In this document: one piece after another, positions 51,263-60,769 of the stretch
How the letters are laid out: the number at the start of each line of letters is the position of its first letter
How positions within the stretch are numbered: position 1 is the stretch's first letter
Origin: Fodinicurvata halophila
GTDB taxonomy: Bacteria > Pseudomonadota > Alphaproteobacteria > Kiloniellales > DSM-21159
DNA length: 64,000 bases
Assembly: GCF_042651425.1 (NCBI RefSeq)
Contig: NZ_JBHSCW010000007.1
Span: 304,312-368,311, forward strand
Direction of reading: 5' to 3'
Translations under genes and position numbers: made by a program
Notes under the pieces: model-generated
What the model was told of the DNA's origin: nothing
The model's input: only the letters and a program-made list of their open reading frames with translations
Databases searched by the model: none

Positions 51263-52741
51263 ATGGCATACGTTTCAGAATTCGACTTCGACCTGTTCGT
51301 GTCCTACGCGCGCATCGACGACGAAGCGGATTTTCCCTCGGATACCAACTGGGTAACCACTTTCGTCGCTTACCTGACCACGGCACTGCGAAAGCGGCTT
51401 GGGGGCACGGAGGAGCTCAAGGTCTTCTTCGACCGCAGCGAGATGAAATCGAATAACGAGTTGTCGGAACTCAAGCGCGCGGCGCAGACCAGTGCACTGT
51501 TTCTGTGCGTCTGCTCGCGAAGCTACTCCGCGCGGTCCTGGACACGGGAGGAGCTTGCGGCCTTCTCGATCCAGCCGGACAGCAGCAAGCGCATCTTCGC
51601 CATCGAGATCATGCCGTTGGACCAGGGGGACCGCTATCCCGACGTGCTGGAGGATCGGCACCGGGAGCCCTTCTTCACCCGCACCGACAAGATGGGCGGC
51701 ACCATCGTTCCGATTAAACAATCGGACCCACGCTTCGGCCACCTGATCCACGACTTGGCCGAGGATATCCGCAACCAGCTCTACGCGATGCGGGCCGTCA
51801 GGGACGTGAAAGCCCTCACCGCCTCCCTGGAACTGAAACGTGGCACCATAAACGGCGCCCGCAAGGCTTCCAGCAGGGGGCAGGTGGTGTTCCTCGGCCA
51901 GGCGACGGACGACCTGGCGTTCCAGTCGGACCAACTGCGGCGATACCTCGAACAATACGGCCACACCCTCAAGCCCGAGACCGACCTGCGCCAAGACACT
52001 CTGGGCTTCGAGGAAGACACGGGCCTCGGCCTCGAGGAGGCGACGCTCTTCGTCCAGCTTCTCGGACCTTACGCAGGCAGGTCTCCCGCGGACATGGTCG
52101 GCTCCTACGCGAAATGCCAGTACGACATAGCGACCTCGCGCGGCGTCCCCACTGTCCGCTGGCGGTCGCCCGACCTCGACATGGAGGCCATCGCGGACCC
52201 GGATCACAAGGAGGCCCTGACTGGCGAGGGCATCATCGTCAGCGGGTTCGAAAGCTTCAAGGCCGAGGTGAACGATCGCCTGGCTAAGCTCTCTAGCAAG
52301 GCGGAACCAGTGCACGCCGAAACCGAGCCCGACGGCAGCTTGCCCGTTATCTTCATCAACGCGGACCTGTCCGACCTCGACTATGCGCGCAAGGTCCGTG
52401 ACGAGTTCGCTCGCAACGGCTTTCTGGCCTCGATCCCGCTGGACCGCGGGGAGGAGACGGACCTGCAGAGCTACCTTCGGGAGAACCTCATCGAGTGCGA
52501 CGGGCTGGTGATGATCTACGGCAATACATCGCCCATCTGGGCCACCAGGAACCTGCGCCATTTCAACAAGCTACGTTCGAAACGCCAGGTGCCTCCGCGG
52601 CTCGTTGCCGTGCTGGTCGGGCCGCCGGACGGCAAGGCCAGCGATCTGGGGGTTTCCATGCCGGGCCTGCGGGTCATGGGCTCGACCGAGGCCTGGCAGG
52701 AAAACACCATCGAAGAGCTGATCGAGGCCTTTTCCAGCTGA
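51263..52741 (+). CDS. protein with N-terminal TIR and two further TIR-like modules
   Basis: The protein has 492 residues. Module 1 (about 8-150) is a TIR domain: FDLFVSYARIDDEAD, VFFDRSEMKSNNELSELKRA and RSWTREELAAF, where Glu96 or Glu97 is the candidate catalytic glutamate of NAD-cleaving TIRs. Module 2 (about 208-340) begins QVVFLGQATDDLAFQSDQLRR, and module 3 (about 358-490) begins PVIFINADLSDLDYARKVRDEF and includes ENLIECDGLVMIYG; both have the flavodoxin-like strand pattern but no clear catalytic residue. It overlaps the STAND gene by one base (TGATG). Likely the effector of an NAD-depleting defence or signalling system; inference. Confidence 0.8.
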   Translation: MAYVSEFDFDLFVSYARIDDEADFPSDTNWVTTFVAYLTTALRKRLGGTEELKVFFDRSEMKSNNELSELKRAAQTSALFLCVCSRSYSARSWTREELAAFSIQPDSSKRIFAIEIMPLDQGDRYPDVLEDRHREPFFTRTDKMGGTIVPIKQSDPRFGHLIHDLAEDIRNQLYAMRAVRDVKALTASLELKRGTINGARKASSRGQVVFLGQATDDLAFQSDQLRRYLEQYGHTLKPETDLRQDTLGFEEDTGLGLEEATLFVQLLGPYAGRSPADMVGSYAKCQYDIATSRGVPTVRWRSPDLDMEAIADPDHKEALTGEGIIVSGFESFKAEVNDRLAKLSSKAEPVHAETEPDGSLPVIFINADLSDLDYARKVRDEFARNGFLASIPLDRGEETDLQSYLRENLIECDGLVMIYGNTSPIWATRNLRHFNKLRSKRQVPPRLVAVLVGPPDGKASDLGVSMPGLRVMGSTEAWQENTIEELIEAFSS

Positions 52742-55700
52742 TGACGCAGGATACACGCTCACCCTATCCCGGCCTGCGTTCTTACGAGAGCGACGAGAGC
52801 GATCTGTTCTTCGGTCGCGAGGGCTGTGTCGACGACATGCTCGAGAAGCTGTCCACGACCCGTTTCCTCGCGGTTCTCGGCACGTCCGGCTCGGGAAAGT
52901 CGTCCCTCGTCAGGACCGGTCTGCTCGACGCCCTCGAGTTGGGATTCTTGCCGGGCCGGACCAGCGAGTGGGTGGTGGCCGACATGCACCCGGGCGACCG
53001 GCCAATGCACAACCTGGCCCGGACACTGGTTGAACTCGACGGCGTAGAGCACAACGATATCGAGCTCTCGCTCATGCGGTCCTTCGTGAACCGCGGGCCA
53101 AGGAGCCTGATGCAGTGGTGCGATGACTTCGGCCTCAAGGACGACCAGAATCTCCTGCTGATCGTCGATCAGTTCGAGGAGTTGTTCCGCTATCGAGACT
53201 ACGCGGGCCGCGAGGAGGCCGAGGCCTTCGTCGCCCTGCTGCTCGAAAGCGCCAGGTCCGATCCGCGCATCCACATCGTGATCACCATGCGATCCGAGTT
53301 CCTTGGCGCCTGCGCGATGATGCCAGGCCTTGCCGAGCAGATAAACACGGGCCTCTACCTCACGCGGCGGATGAACCGGGGCGAATGCGAGCAGGCCATC
53401 GAAGGGCCGTCCCATGTCCTCGGCTTTGAGGTCGAGCCGCGGCTAGTGTCGGAAATTCTCAACGACATGGCCAGCCTCGCGCCCTGGGACCGGGATGACG
53501 CGCTGACCAGCCTCGAACAATTGTCGCGCCGGGCGGACCAGCTGCCGCTGATGCAGCACGTCCTTAACCGCCTCTACGAGCGGGCCCGGTCGGCCGGCGG
53601 GCCCATCGTTCTGACTTTCGAAGACTACAAGGTGATTGGGCGCCTGCGCGGTGCGATCGACGCCCACGCCGAGGAGATCCTGTCGAGCCTCGACGAAGAG
53701 GCCCGAGCGGCGGCGGAACCGGTGTTCAGGGCGCTCGTGACCGGCACCAACCTGTCGAACGCGTTGCGCGAGCCTCGCAGGTTCCGGGAACTGGTCGAGG
53801 TGGCCGGCGGAAACGCCGCGGCGACGACCCGGCTCATCGACGCCTTCCGAGCGCAGGGCTGCAGCTTTCTGCGCCCGCCCCCCGGCGTGCCGCTGGAACC
53901 AGAGACCATCGTCGACCTGGGCCACGAAAGCCTAATCCGGCAGTGGTCCAAGCTGGGTCACTGGCTGACAAAGGAGGCACGCGATGCGGCGACCTGGTCG
54001 CGCATCGTGACAGCCCAGTCGGCGTGGGCCCAGGGCGAAGGCGACCTCCTGTCGGGCCTCGACCTCGCGAACGCCCAGTCCTGGTGGTCTGGTGCGGCAC
54101 CGACCGAGGCCTGGGCCAGCCGGCACGGCGGCGACTTCGGAGATGTGCGGGCCTTTCTTGAGGAAAGCTCGGCCGCCGACGCGCTCGAGAAATCACGGAT
54201 CGCCGACAACGAGCGCAGAAGGCTCCGACGCTTGCGCGCCCGGGCGAGCGCCTACCTGGTCATGGCCCTGATCTCGTTCGGTGCCGCCTTCTACGGTTGG
54301 AACGCCAGCATAGACGAGCGCGAGGCCCGTCAGGCGGCGGAGGCTGCCAACACCTTCGCCATCACCGCCTCCGAAACCTTCCTGATCGACATGACGGAGC
54401 GCTTGCGCAGGTCCTTCGGCGTAAGGCCGGATGACGTGCAATCGTTGCTGGACGAGGGGACCGCCTTTCTCGACCAGCTCGACACGCGGATGCCGGGGGA
54501 CCCGAACCTGCGCCGCGCCCGGGCCAAGCTGCTTCTGGAATATGCCGGCTTCGCTGCGGATCAGGGCGACGTGGACGGGTCGGTGGCCTACCTCGCCGAT
54601 GCCCGCGCTCTCTTCGAAGGCCAGGATATGACGCCCGAGGACGCCCTCGTCATGGTCGAACTCGACGTTTTGGCCTCCAGCAACATGCGCGTCGACGGCC
54701 AATACGACGACTCCTTGTCATATGCCCTCCAAGCCAAGGAACTGATGGAGGTTCATGGCGCCGGGATGACGGAAGCGGATCGCATCTACGGGACCACGAT
54801 GCATTTGCGGGCCCAGGGCCTCCCCCTCGTGGAGCTCGAGCGCTACGACGAAGCCGAGGACGCTGCGAGAAGCTGCATCGACGTGTCTCGCGCGGCCCTC
54901 GACGATCGCCGCGTCCTGTCGGAAAGAGCAACCTGTGCGACGATCATCGTCTGGGCTCGGGTCTCCTCGAATGAAGAACGGCCGCCCGATGATCTCGTCG
55001 CGGAACTCCGGGCCTACGTCGATGCGCTGTCGGAGGAAGAGCGCGACCTGAGCGACTGGATCGACTGGTTCAACTTCTCCGGCATCGTCGCACACGGAGA
55101 ATACCTGGCCGACGACTACACCGAAGCAATGCGGATTCTGGAAGAGGCCTACGAGCGGTCCGGTTCGCTCCTGGCCGCGGCCCCGTTCAATGGCCGGTTG
55201 CGGGAACGTCATGCGGCAGTCGGCAGCAATCTTGCGTGGTATCACGATGCGTACGGGGACTTCGAAAAGGCGCTCGCGATCAGCCTCGAGACCGTCGCCG
55301 CATTGGAGGCCCTGGGCACGGCACTGACGACGAATTTCAGGTTCGCCGAATCCTACCGTGACAAGCTTTCTGACACATACGCATGGGTCACCGGGATCGA
55401 AGGATGGACCCAGAACCCTGAGACGCTGGCGATCGCCGAAGAGTTGGTCGGCAAGTGGTATCGCCACACGCAGGTGATGTTCGAAGCTGGCATGGAGCTT
55501 TGCGAGATGTGCAGGCTTGATCCGGCCACCTTTCTGTCCCAGGTGGCGGAATACCAGCTTCAAGCTGGTGATCCGGGAGCCGCCGCGACCCTCTTTCAGG
55601 TCTACGACGAGCTGAAGGAAGCGACCGACGGCCTGACCCGCGAAACCGTGACCGAGGAGGAGGTGATCGCCGCCCGCCGCGCGCTTTTCTGGGCTGCAAC

Positions 55701-58155
55701 GAATCTGCCCGGCGGTGCGACCGACAGGGCCGCGTTCGATGATCCCGCGCAGGCGATCGGGACCTTTGAGGCAACCACCGAACGCCTGGAGACCTACCTC
55801 GCCGCCAATCCCGAGGCCCGCGAGGTCGCATTCACGGCGGCCCTTGCCTATTCCGAGCTTGCCAAGCTCTACGACCAGGCCGGCCGGGCGGCTGAAGCGG
55901 AGCGGGCCGTCCGTCGCGGGGTGGAACTGGAGGGCTTCGATGCGATCAGCCTGCTGCTGAATTGGGCCGAGAAGGGCGATGGCCCGATTGCTCAGGATCC
56001 CGACCTTGCGGAGGAAATGGCCTCCCTGCTGGCCGCCCGGGAATGGACCCCGAGAAATGATGTCCACGTCATGCTAGATGAACTTTGGATGGAAGGCTTC
56101 GAGGAAAAGGCTGGGACCCTTTTCGTCCGCGATGTTCCCGTCGGCGAGGGCTCCATCGTCGATCGCATTCTGGCCGAAGAGGCTCTCAAGGGACGGCAGG
56201 TATCGGACGCGTCCGTGGCCCGGCTGCGGGAATGGGAACAGGAAGCCGAGGAAGCCGAAGTCACCTTCGTCCAGTATTATTCGCGGACAATCCGAAACGA
56301 AGCGACCGATGACCCCAACGGGGCGGCCGAGATCGAATTCCGGCTGCGCCAGCTTGCCGAGGCGGGCGATGCCTACAACGCCGCCGTGCTGATCTACCGC
56401 CAGCAGAACATCCTGAACCGCAACGGCGAGTTGACCGAGGCGCTCAGCACACTGCTGAGGAACCGGACCGAGAACGGTTATTCCAGCCTGATGTCCTTCA
56501 TGATCGAAGTCGGCACCCTGCTCAGTCGTGAACTGCCCAACGAGGCAATTCTCGTCTTCAATGCGATCCTGGAGAACGTTGACATTTTCCAGGTGGGTGA
56601 GCAGGTGCAGATCCTGACCTACCGGGCAGGACTTCACGGAATGGCGGGCAACCACGACGAGGCATTGTCCGATTACATGCTTGCCCTGTCCCTTGAGCCC
56701 GACAATTACCAGCTGCTGAACAACGTGGGTTACAGCCTGACGGAACAGAACAACATGCTGCCCATCGCTATTTCGCTACTCGAAAGGTCGGTGAGCCTCG
56801 AACCCGAGGATTCCGGCAGTCGACACCTCGCGATGGACAGCCTCGGATGGGCTTACGTCCGAAACGGTCAGATCGAACGGGGTCTGGAACTGATCAAGGA
56901 GGCCTTCGTGGTCGGTGACGATGATCTGGCCGAGATCATGTATCACGTCGCCGAAGCGCACCGGCGACTCCGGGAAGATGACAAGGCGGTCGCCGCCTAC
57001 TTGCAGGCTCGCGAATACCAGGGCAGCACGGAGGTCATGGCGGCGATCGAGGAGGGCCTGAACAGGCTCGGCTACTTCCCCGATTTCACTCCGGAAGAGA
57101 TCGAGCACGTGCGAGCGATCCACGCCGCGAACGGTGATATGGAGCCGCATCCCGGAATCGCGGTGGATCCGGTTGGGGTGGCGCTGCGGGGCTACGATAC
57201 GGTCGCCCTTTATGAGACCGGAAAGCTGGTCCGGGGAGATCCCCGATACTGGAGCATCCACGACAGCGCAATCTGGCTTTTCGCGACCCGTGGGTCAAAG
57301 GAGACGTTCGACGCCGATCCGGAACGATCCGCGCCGGCCTTTGGCGGGCATTGCGGCTACTGCATGGTCTCCTCGGAGTCCAAGGTCCCCGGAGACCCGG
57401 CCCACTGGACGCTGGACGACGGCCGCCTCTACCTTCACTCGAGCCAGATCGACGCAACCCATTGGTCGAGTTCGCCCGACGCCAACGCGGCACAGGCGCG
57501 TTCCGTTTGGGGCAGGTTTAAGGATGTCCCGGCCAGAGAGACCGCGCCCAGCCACGTCGCCTCCCTGCTCGGAAGTCTTTCGGTGAGCACGGCCATATCG
57601 GTCGAGGACGCTCATGTAACCTTCGCCACCGAAACGGAGGTGGCGGGGATCCGCGCCGCCCTCAATGCCCTGAACGGGCCGCCGGCGCCGGAACGGATCA
57701 GCACGGACCGCAGCAGTGTCGCGATTGGCGGATACGATACGGTCGCGTATTTCACCGAAGGTGCAGCCCGTCGCGGGTCCTTTGACCACTGGGCGATCTG
57801 GAGCGGCGCGATCTGGCTCTTCGAGAGCAAAGTGAACCGCCTTCGGTTCGAAAACAACCCGGAGGAATTCGCGCCGCTGTTCGGCGGATACTGTGCCTAT
57901 TGCGTGGCCACCGGGTCCAAGACCCACGGTGACCCCCGGTACTGGATCATCATCGACGGTCAACTGGCCCTCGGGGCATCTTCCGATTTGCGGGAATCTT
58001 GGAGCCGAGAGCACGCAGAGGCATACCAGGCCGCTAAGACCAATTGGGTTTCCATCGCCGAAACGTCCGTGCCCGAAGTCGGTCGGCCGTCCCGCTACGT
58101 GCCAACGGTAGCCGCCATTCGCCGCGCTGCTGACGTGCATTCGGTCGAATGGTAA
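52741..58155 (+). CDS. STAND NTPase with membrane helix, TPR-like repeats and two YHS domains
   Basis: The protein has 1804 residues. YPGLRSYESDESDLFFGREG precedes Walker A GTSGSGKS (47-54) and Walker B LLLIVDQFEELF (138-149), the nSTAND1 pattern. Helical STAND parts run to about 490. A single hydrophobic segment lies at about 503-522 (AYLVMALISFGAAFYGW). Helical TPR-like repeats fill about 600-1460 (for example GMAGNHDEALSDYMLALSLEPDNYQLLNNVG). Two YHS domains follow, about 1470-1580 and 1655-1770, with GYDTVA openings and CGYC (1538-1541) and CAYC (1718-1721). I began at 52741 for the one-base overlap with the TIR gene. Probably a sensor that activates the TIR partner; not established. Confidence 0.85.
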   Translation: MTQDTRSPYPGLRSYESDESDLFFGREGCVDDMLEKLSTTRFLAVLGTSGSGKSSLVRTGLLDALELGFLPGRTSEWVVADMHPGDRPMHNLARTLVELDGVEHNDIELSLMRSFVNRGPRSLMQWCDDFGLKDDQNLLLIVDQFEELFRYRDYAGREEAEAFVALLLESARSDPRIHIVITMRSEFLGACAMMPGLAEQINTGLYLTRRMNRGECEQAIEGPSHVLGFEVEPRLVSEILNDMASLAPWDRDDALTSLEQLSRRADQLPLMQHVLNRLYERARSAGGPIVLTFEDYKVIGRLRGAIDAHAEEILSSLDEEARAAAEPVFRALVTGTNLSNALREPRRFRELVEVAGGNAAATTRLIDAFRAQGCSFLRPPPGVPLEPETIVDLGHESLIRQWSKLGHWLTKEARDAATWSRIVTAQSAWAQGEGDLLSGLDLANAQSWWSGAAPTEAWASRHGGDFGDVRAFLEESSAADALEKSRIADNERRRLRRLRARASAYLVMALISFGAAFYGWNASIDEREARQAAEAANTFAITASETFLIDMTERLRRSFGVRPDDVQSLLDEGTAFLDQLDTRMPGDPNLRRARAKLLLEYAGFAADQGDVDGSVAYLADARALFEGQDMTPEDALVMVELDVLASSNMRVDGQYDDSLSYALQAKELMEVHGAGMTEADRIYGTTMHLRAQGLPLVELERYDEAEDAARSCIDVSRAALDDRRVLSERATCATIIVWARVSSNEERPPDDLVAELRAYVDALSEEERDLSDWIDWFNFSGIVAHGEYLADDYTEAMRILEEAYERSGSLLAAAPFNGRLRERHAAVGSNLAWYHDAYGDFEKALAISLETVAALEALGTALTTNFRFAESYRDKLSDTYAWVTGIEGWTQNPETLAIAEELVGKWYRHTQVMFEAGMELCEMCRLDPATFLSQVAEYQLQAGDPGAAATLFQVYDELKEATDGLTRETVTEEEVIAARRALFWAATNLPGGATDRAAFDDPAQAIGTFEATTERLETYLAANPEAREVAFTAALAYSELAKLYDQAGRAAEAERAVRRGVELEGFDAISLLLNWAEKGDGPIAQDPDLAEEMASLLAAREWTPRNDVHVMLDELWMEGFEEKAGTLFVRDVPVGEGSIVDRILAEEALKGRQVSDASVARLREWEQEAEEAEVTFVQYYSRTIRNEATDDPNGAAEIEFRLRQLAEAGDAYNAAVLIYRQQNILNRNGELTEALSTLLRNRTENGYSSLMSFMIEVGTLLSRELPNEAILVFNAILENVDIFQVGEQVQILTYRAGLHGMAGNHDEALSDYMLALSLEPDNYQLLNNVGYSLTEQNNMLPIAISLLERSVSLEPEDSGSRHLAMDSLGWAYVRNGQIERGLELIKEAFVVGDDDLAEIMYHVAEAHRRLREDDKAVAAYLQAREYQGSTEVMAAIEEGLNRLGYFPDFTPEEIEHVRAIHAANGDMEPHPGIAVDPVGVALRGYDTVALYETGKLVRGDPRYWSIHDSAIWLFATRGSKETFDADPERSAPAFGGHCGYCMVSSESKVPGDPAHWTLDDGRLYLHSSQIDATHWSSSPDANAAQARSVWGRFKDVPARETAPSHVASLLGSLSVSTAISVEDAHVTFATETEVAGIRAALNALNGPPAPERISTDRSSVAIGGYDTVAYFTEGAARRGSFDHWAIWSGAIWLFESKVNRLRFENNPEEFAPLFGGYCAYCVATGSKTHGDPRYWIIIDGQLALGASSDLRESWSREHAEAYQAAKTNWVSIAETSVPEVGRPSRYVPTVAAIRRAADVHSVEW

Positions 58156-58164
58156 CGTAAGCAT

Positions 58165-58560
58165 CCCGCTTAGACTGCGGTCAGGCGGCTTGGCGGTGCT
58201 CCGAAGATTGCCAGTTCCAGGACAGGCGATCCGCCGCCCGGGTTCTTCAAGGCTGATCTCGTCTCCCACAGCGATCCGCTGACGAGCGGAAGCTTCGCGC
58301 AGACGCTGGTGCTCACCGATTTCGCGAGCGGCTTGACGGAGTGCACGCCGCTTCTGTTCCGGGAACAGCAACTGCAGAGCAAAGCGCTGACCGTGCTGCG
58401 CAGCTTGACGCCCCTTGCCGATCCTCGGGTTCGACACCGACAATGATACCGTGTTCATCAACGAGACGGTGAAGTCCTGGTGCGAGATATCAGGTGTGTC
58501 GTTCACGTGCTCACGCCCCTACCGCAAGAACGATCAGTCGCACAGAGCTTTGAACCGTAT
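58165..58560 (+). pseudogene. frameshifted integrase-type (DDE) transposase fragment
   Basis: One frame (about 58218-58405) reads PGFFKADLVSHSDP, FAQTLVLTDFASGLTECTPLL and REQQLQSKALTVLR; another (58415-58560) continues with PILGFDTDNDTVFINETVKSWC and FTCSRPYRKNDQ. Together they are the catalytic core of an integrase-like transposase family, broken by a frameshift near 58410 and truncated at both ends. It directly follows the STAND gene. Confidence 0.8.
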
Positions 58561-58695
58561 CCCGGTCCGGTTCAAGTTGAGTTCCGTTGCCCATGAGTGC
58601 ATAGCGGCCTCTGCCGCATGTCCGAGGACTGCGCCACCGGCAACGGGAACGGTTGATGCCTCGGATAAAGACGGACAATGCAACTCGATCGTGCC

Positions 58696-59886
58696 TCACT
58701 TCGCTGTGCTCACAGCAATCAAAGACTCCAGGTGACGCGGCTCGACGAACCTCTCGGCCGCGCGGGCGGCAATCTCGTAGGCAAGCGGGATTGCCGCGGC
58801 ATTGTCGATCTGGCGCAAGCGCTCGAGGTCGCGTGCCCCAAGGCGGATGCCAAGCTCATCCTCCAGCCACGGCGCCTCGAGGCGCACGTCGTAGCGCATC
58901 AACGAAAACAGCGGCTCCGGGCGCGTCGCATCAGTGAGGTCGCCAATCTCGGAATTTATCCGCCACGGGGTCTCGGTCCGCCCCAGCCACTGGAGTAGGG
59001 TCAGCGTCGCGACTTCAGCGTCGGAGATGAGGCCTGAAAGCGCCCGCACAGCGAGCCGGGCGGAGGACATTCGCCGCGCTTTCGCCGGGTCAAGCGTCAC
59101 CCTGAAGGAGCCCGTCCCGACCGAGAAGATCGCGAGCCGATCGGCGCCCCAGGGCCAGCCGAAGCCGTAGGCCGGAATGGTCGCGACCATTGCGAGGAGC
59201 AATGCCGGATTGTTATACGGCGTCACGCCACCGTCGACGAACAGGCCGGGCGGCTGGTCGGAGAGGATCGGTATCGGCTCCGGCGCGAAGTAGTGCGGCG
59301 CTGCGGTCGAAGCACGGATCAGCGCCTTCAGCGGGTAGTGCCGGTTGCCGACGTAGCTGCCATCGGTGGGATCTTCCCAGAATGGGCCGCGCGGGTTGTT
59401 GGTCACGACCCAGGCTGAGCCGGTGTCCATCCGCTTCATGACGATCGCGAGGTGAGTGAGGAGGTCGGGGCTCTCCAATGTCCGCTCACCAACGACTGCA
59501 GCGATCTCCCGCGCGAGGGGCGCCGCGTCGAACACTGACTGAAATCCCGGCAGACGCCACCACGAGCGGCGGAATACTTGTGGTGCGAGCTTTAGGTAGA
59601 AGTCGCGGACGTCGGCGGCGCTGCAGCCGAGCGCAAGCGCGCCGGCGATGATCGAGCCGGTCGAGGTGCCGCCGATGAGGTCGAAGTGATCGGCGAGCCG
59701 ACCGCTGCCGTGATCGGCCAGTAGCATCTCGATCCGCTCAAGGAACGCGACCGAGATCGCACCGCGCACCCCGCCGCCGTCAAGAGAGAGGATAGTGCGA
59801 CGGGTGGGGCCGTTGCCGGTCTCGGCGTCATCCATTGCGATCGTCCGCTTTCCATTTGGCAGCGCTGCCGGTTCCTCACCCGGCAT
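58696..59886 (-). CDS. patatin-like phospholipase
   Basis: The protein has 396 residues. ILSLDGGGVRG (33-42) is the oxyanion hole, GTSTG (73-77) contains the nucleophile Ser75, and FVDGG holds the catalytic Asp218, so the Ser-Asp dyad is complete. Patatins hydrolyse membrane phospholipids; related CapV proteins are effectors of CBASS defence, but no cyclase gene is present in this window. An alternative start is ATG 59835 (MDDAETG). It points toward the transposase fragment and is divergent from the SLOG-SLATT gene. Confidence 0.9.
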   Translation of the reverse strand: MPGEEPAALPNGKRTIAMDDAETGNGPTRRTILSLDGGGVRGAISVAFLERIEMLLADHGSGRLADHFDLIGGTSTGSIIAGALALGCSAADVRDFYLKLAPQVFRRSWWRLPGFQSVFDAAPLAREIAAVVGERTLESPDLLTHLAIVMKRMDTGSAWVVTNNPRGPFWEDPTDGSYVGNRHYPLKALIRASTAAPHYFAPEPIPILSDQPPGLFVDGGVTPYNNPALLLAMVATIPAYGFGWPWGADRLAIFSVGTGSFRVTLDPAKARRMSSARLAVRALSGLISDAEVATLTLLQWLGRTETPWRINSEIGDLTDATRPEPLFSLMRYDVRLEAPWLEDELGIRLGARDLERLRQIDNAAAIPLAYEIAARAAERFVEPRHLESLIAVSTAK

Positions 59887-60118
59887 TCAACGACCGGATG
59901 TCGCTACATATCATTAATTTTCGCATAATTCATTTTAATCGGCTACTCCCCATGCCACCGCGATCTTTCGGGCGACTTGGCGGCGACTTATCCCTATTTG
60001 AGGGCTGCTTGTGCGCAGAGCCTGTTCCCTCTGTGCCTGGCATCATTCGGCTACGTGAACAATGGGCGTCGGCGCGGCACCATCAGGTGGCTCAAGCGCG
60101 GCGCCCATTGCGTTCTGT

Positions 60119-60161
60119 CGAAGGCTCGCACAGCTCCTACAAGGTGCTGTGCGAGCCTTCG
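60119..60161. repeat. 16-bp perfect inverted repeat (hairpin)
   Basis: Arms CGAAGGCTCGCACAGC (60119-60134) and GCTGTGCGAGCCTTCG (60146-60161) are exact reverse complements with an 11-base loop. There is no T-run on the plus strand, but the element lies just past the end of the TIR pseudogene on the minus strand. It may be a terminator, a repeat unit or an IS scar. Confidence 0.85.
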
Positions 60162-60353
60162 GTATTATAATTGATTCTCTGGAGCCTGTTGCAGAATGCG
60201 CTCGCCGCTGCGGATCCCTGGTTGAACCCGGTGACCGTCTCCTGATTCCCTCAGTCGAGGCGACAGGTGGCGAGGGTGGAGATGGCGAATTTCTATCGCG
60301 AACCGACCCGGCGGCAGCGGTTTCTTCTTCCGGTTGACATGTCGGAATGACCC

Positions 60354-60539
60354 ATTGAAGCTTTCGGTGCAGTTCCTGCTCCCAATCCGCGCCGGCGTGG
60401 ATGCCGTCATCGGGATGGTTGTCGAGGAACAGACAACCGAAGCCACCCGTCCGCAACGCAGCGTGAAGCCGGTTGGCCCTGTCGTTGTCCTTACTGCGTC
60501 GTTGTCCTTACTGCTGTGGCTGATGAAAAGTGTGGTCAT
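60354..60539 (-). pseudogene. frameshifted and truncated TIR-domain gene
   Basis: From ATG 60539 the frame reads MTTLFISHSSKDNDAV, the opening of bacterial TIR proteins. The family's next part, GGFGCLFLDNHPDDGIHAGADWEQELHRKLQ, is found in a different frame at about 60354-60446. One frameshift therefore breaks the gene, and beyond 60354 similarity stops. At 60186-60194, downstream, TGTTGCAGA resembles an IS end, so an insertion-deletion may have removed the rest. Confidence 0.8.
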
Positions 60540-60769
60540 GACCCGCCATCTTTACCCGAACAGGGACGATTGCCTGCACACCATGGCCCGGAGCGCAAGA
60601 TCCTCCCTGTTGCGCGCCGTGAGCCATCGTCCGTGACAGGGCAAGCACGCAAGGGCTTTCGCCAAGTGCACGATCTTGCCATCATCAAGCCGATTTGCGG
60701 TGAGCGCGAGACTACTGTGCGCGGCGTTCGATGTGGCCGCACTGCTCATAACAGCGGAGAGAGGGAACG

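Noticed and set aside
60552..60749. Minus-strand frame with LALTANRLDDGKIVHLAKA, reminiscent of DUF2849
   Set aside because: Only the first residues look similar, the following part does not, and there is no good start or neighbour; too weak to call a gene.
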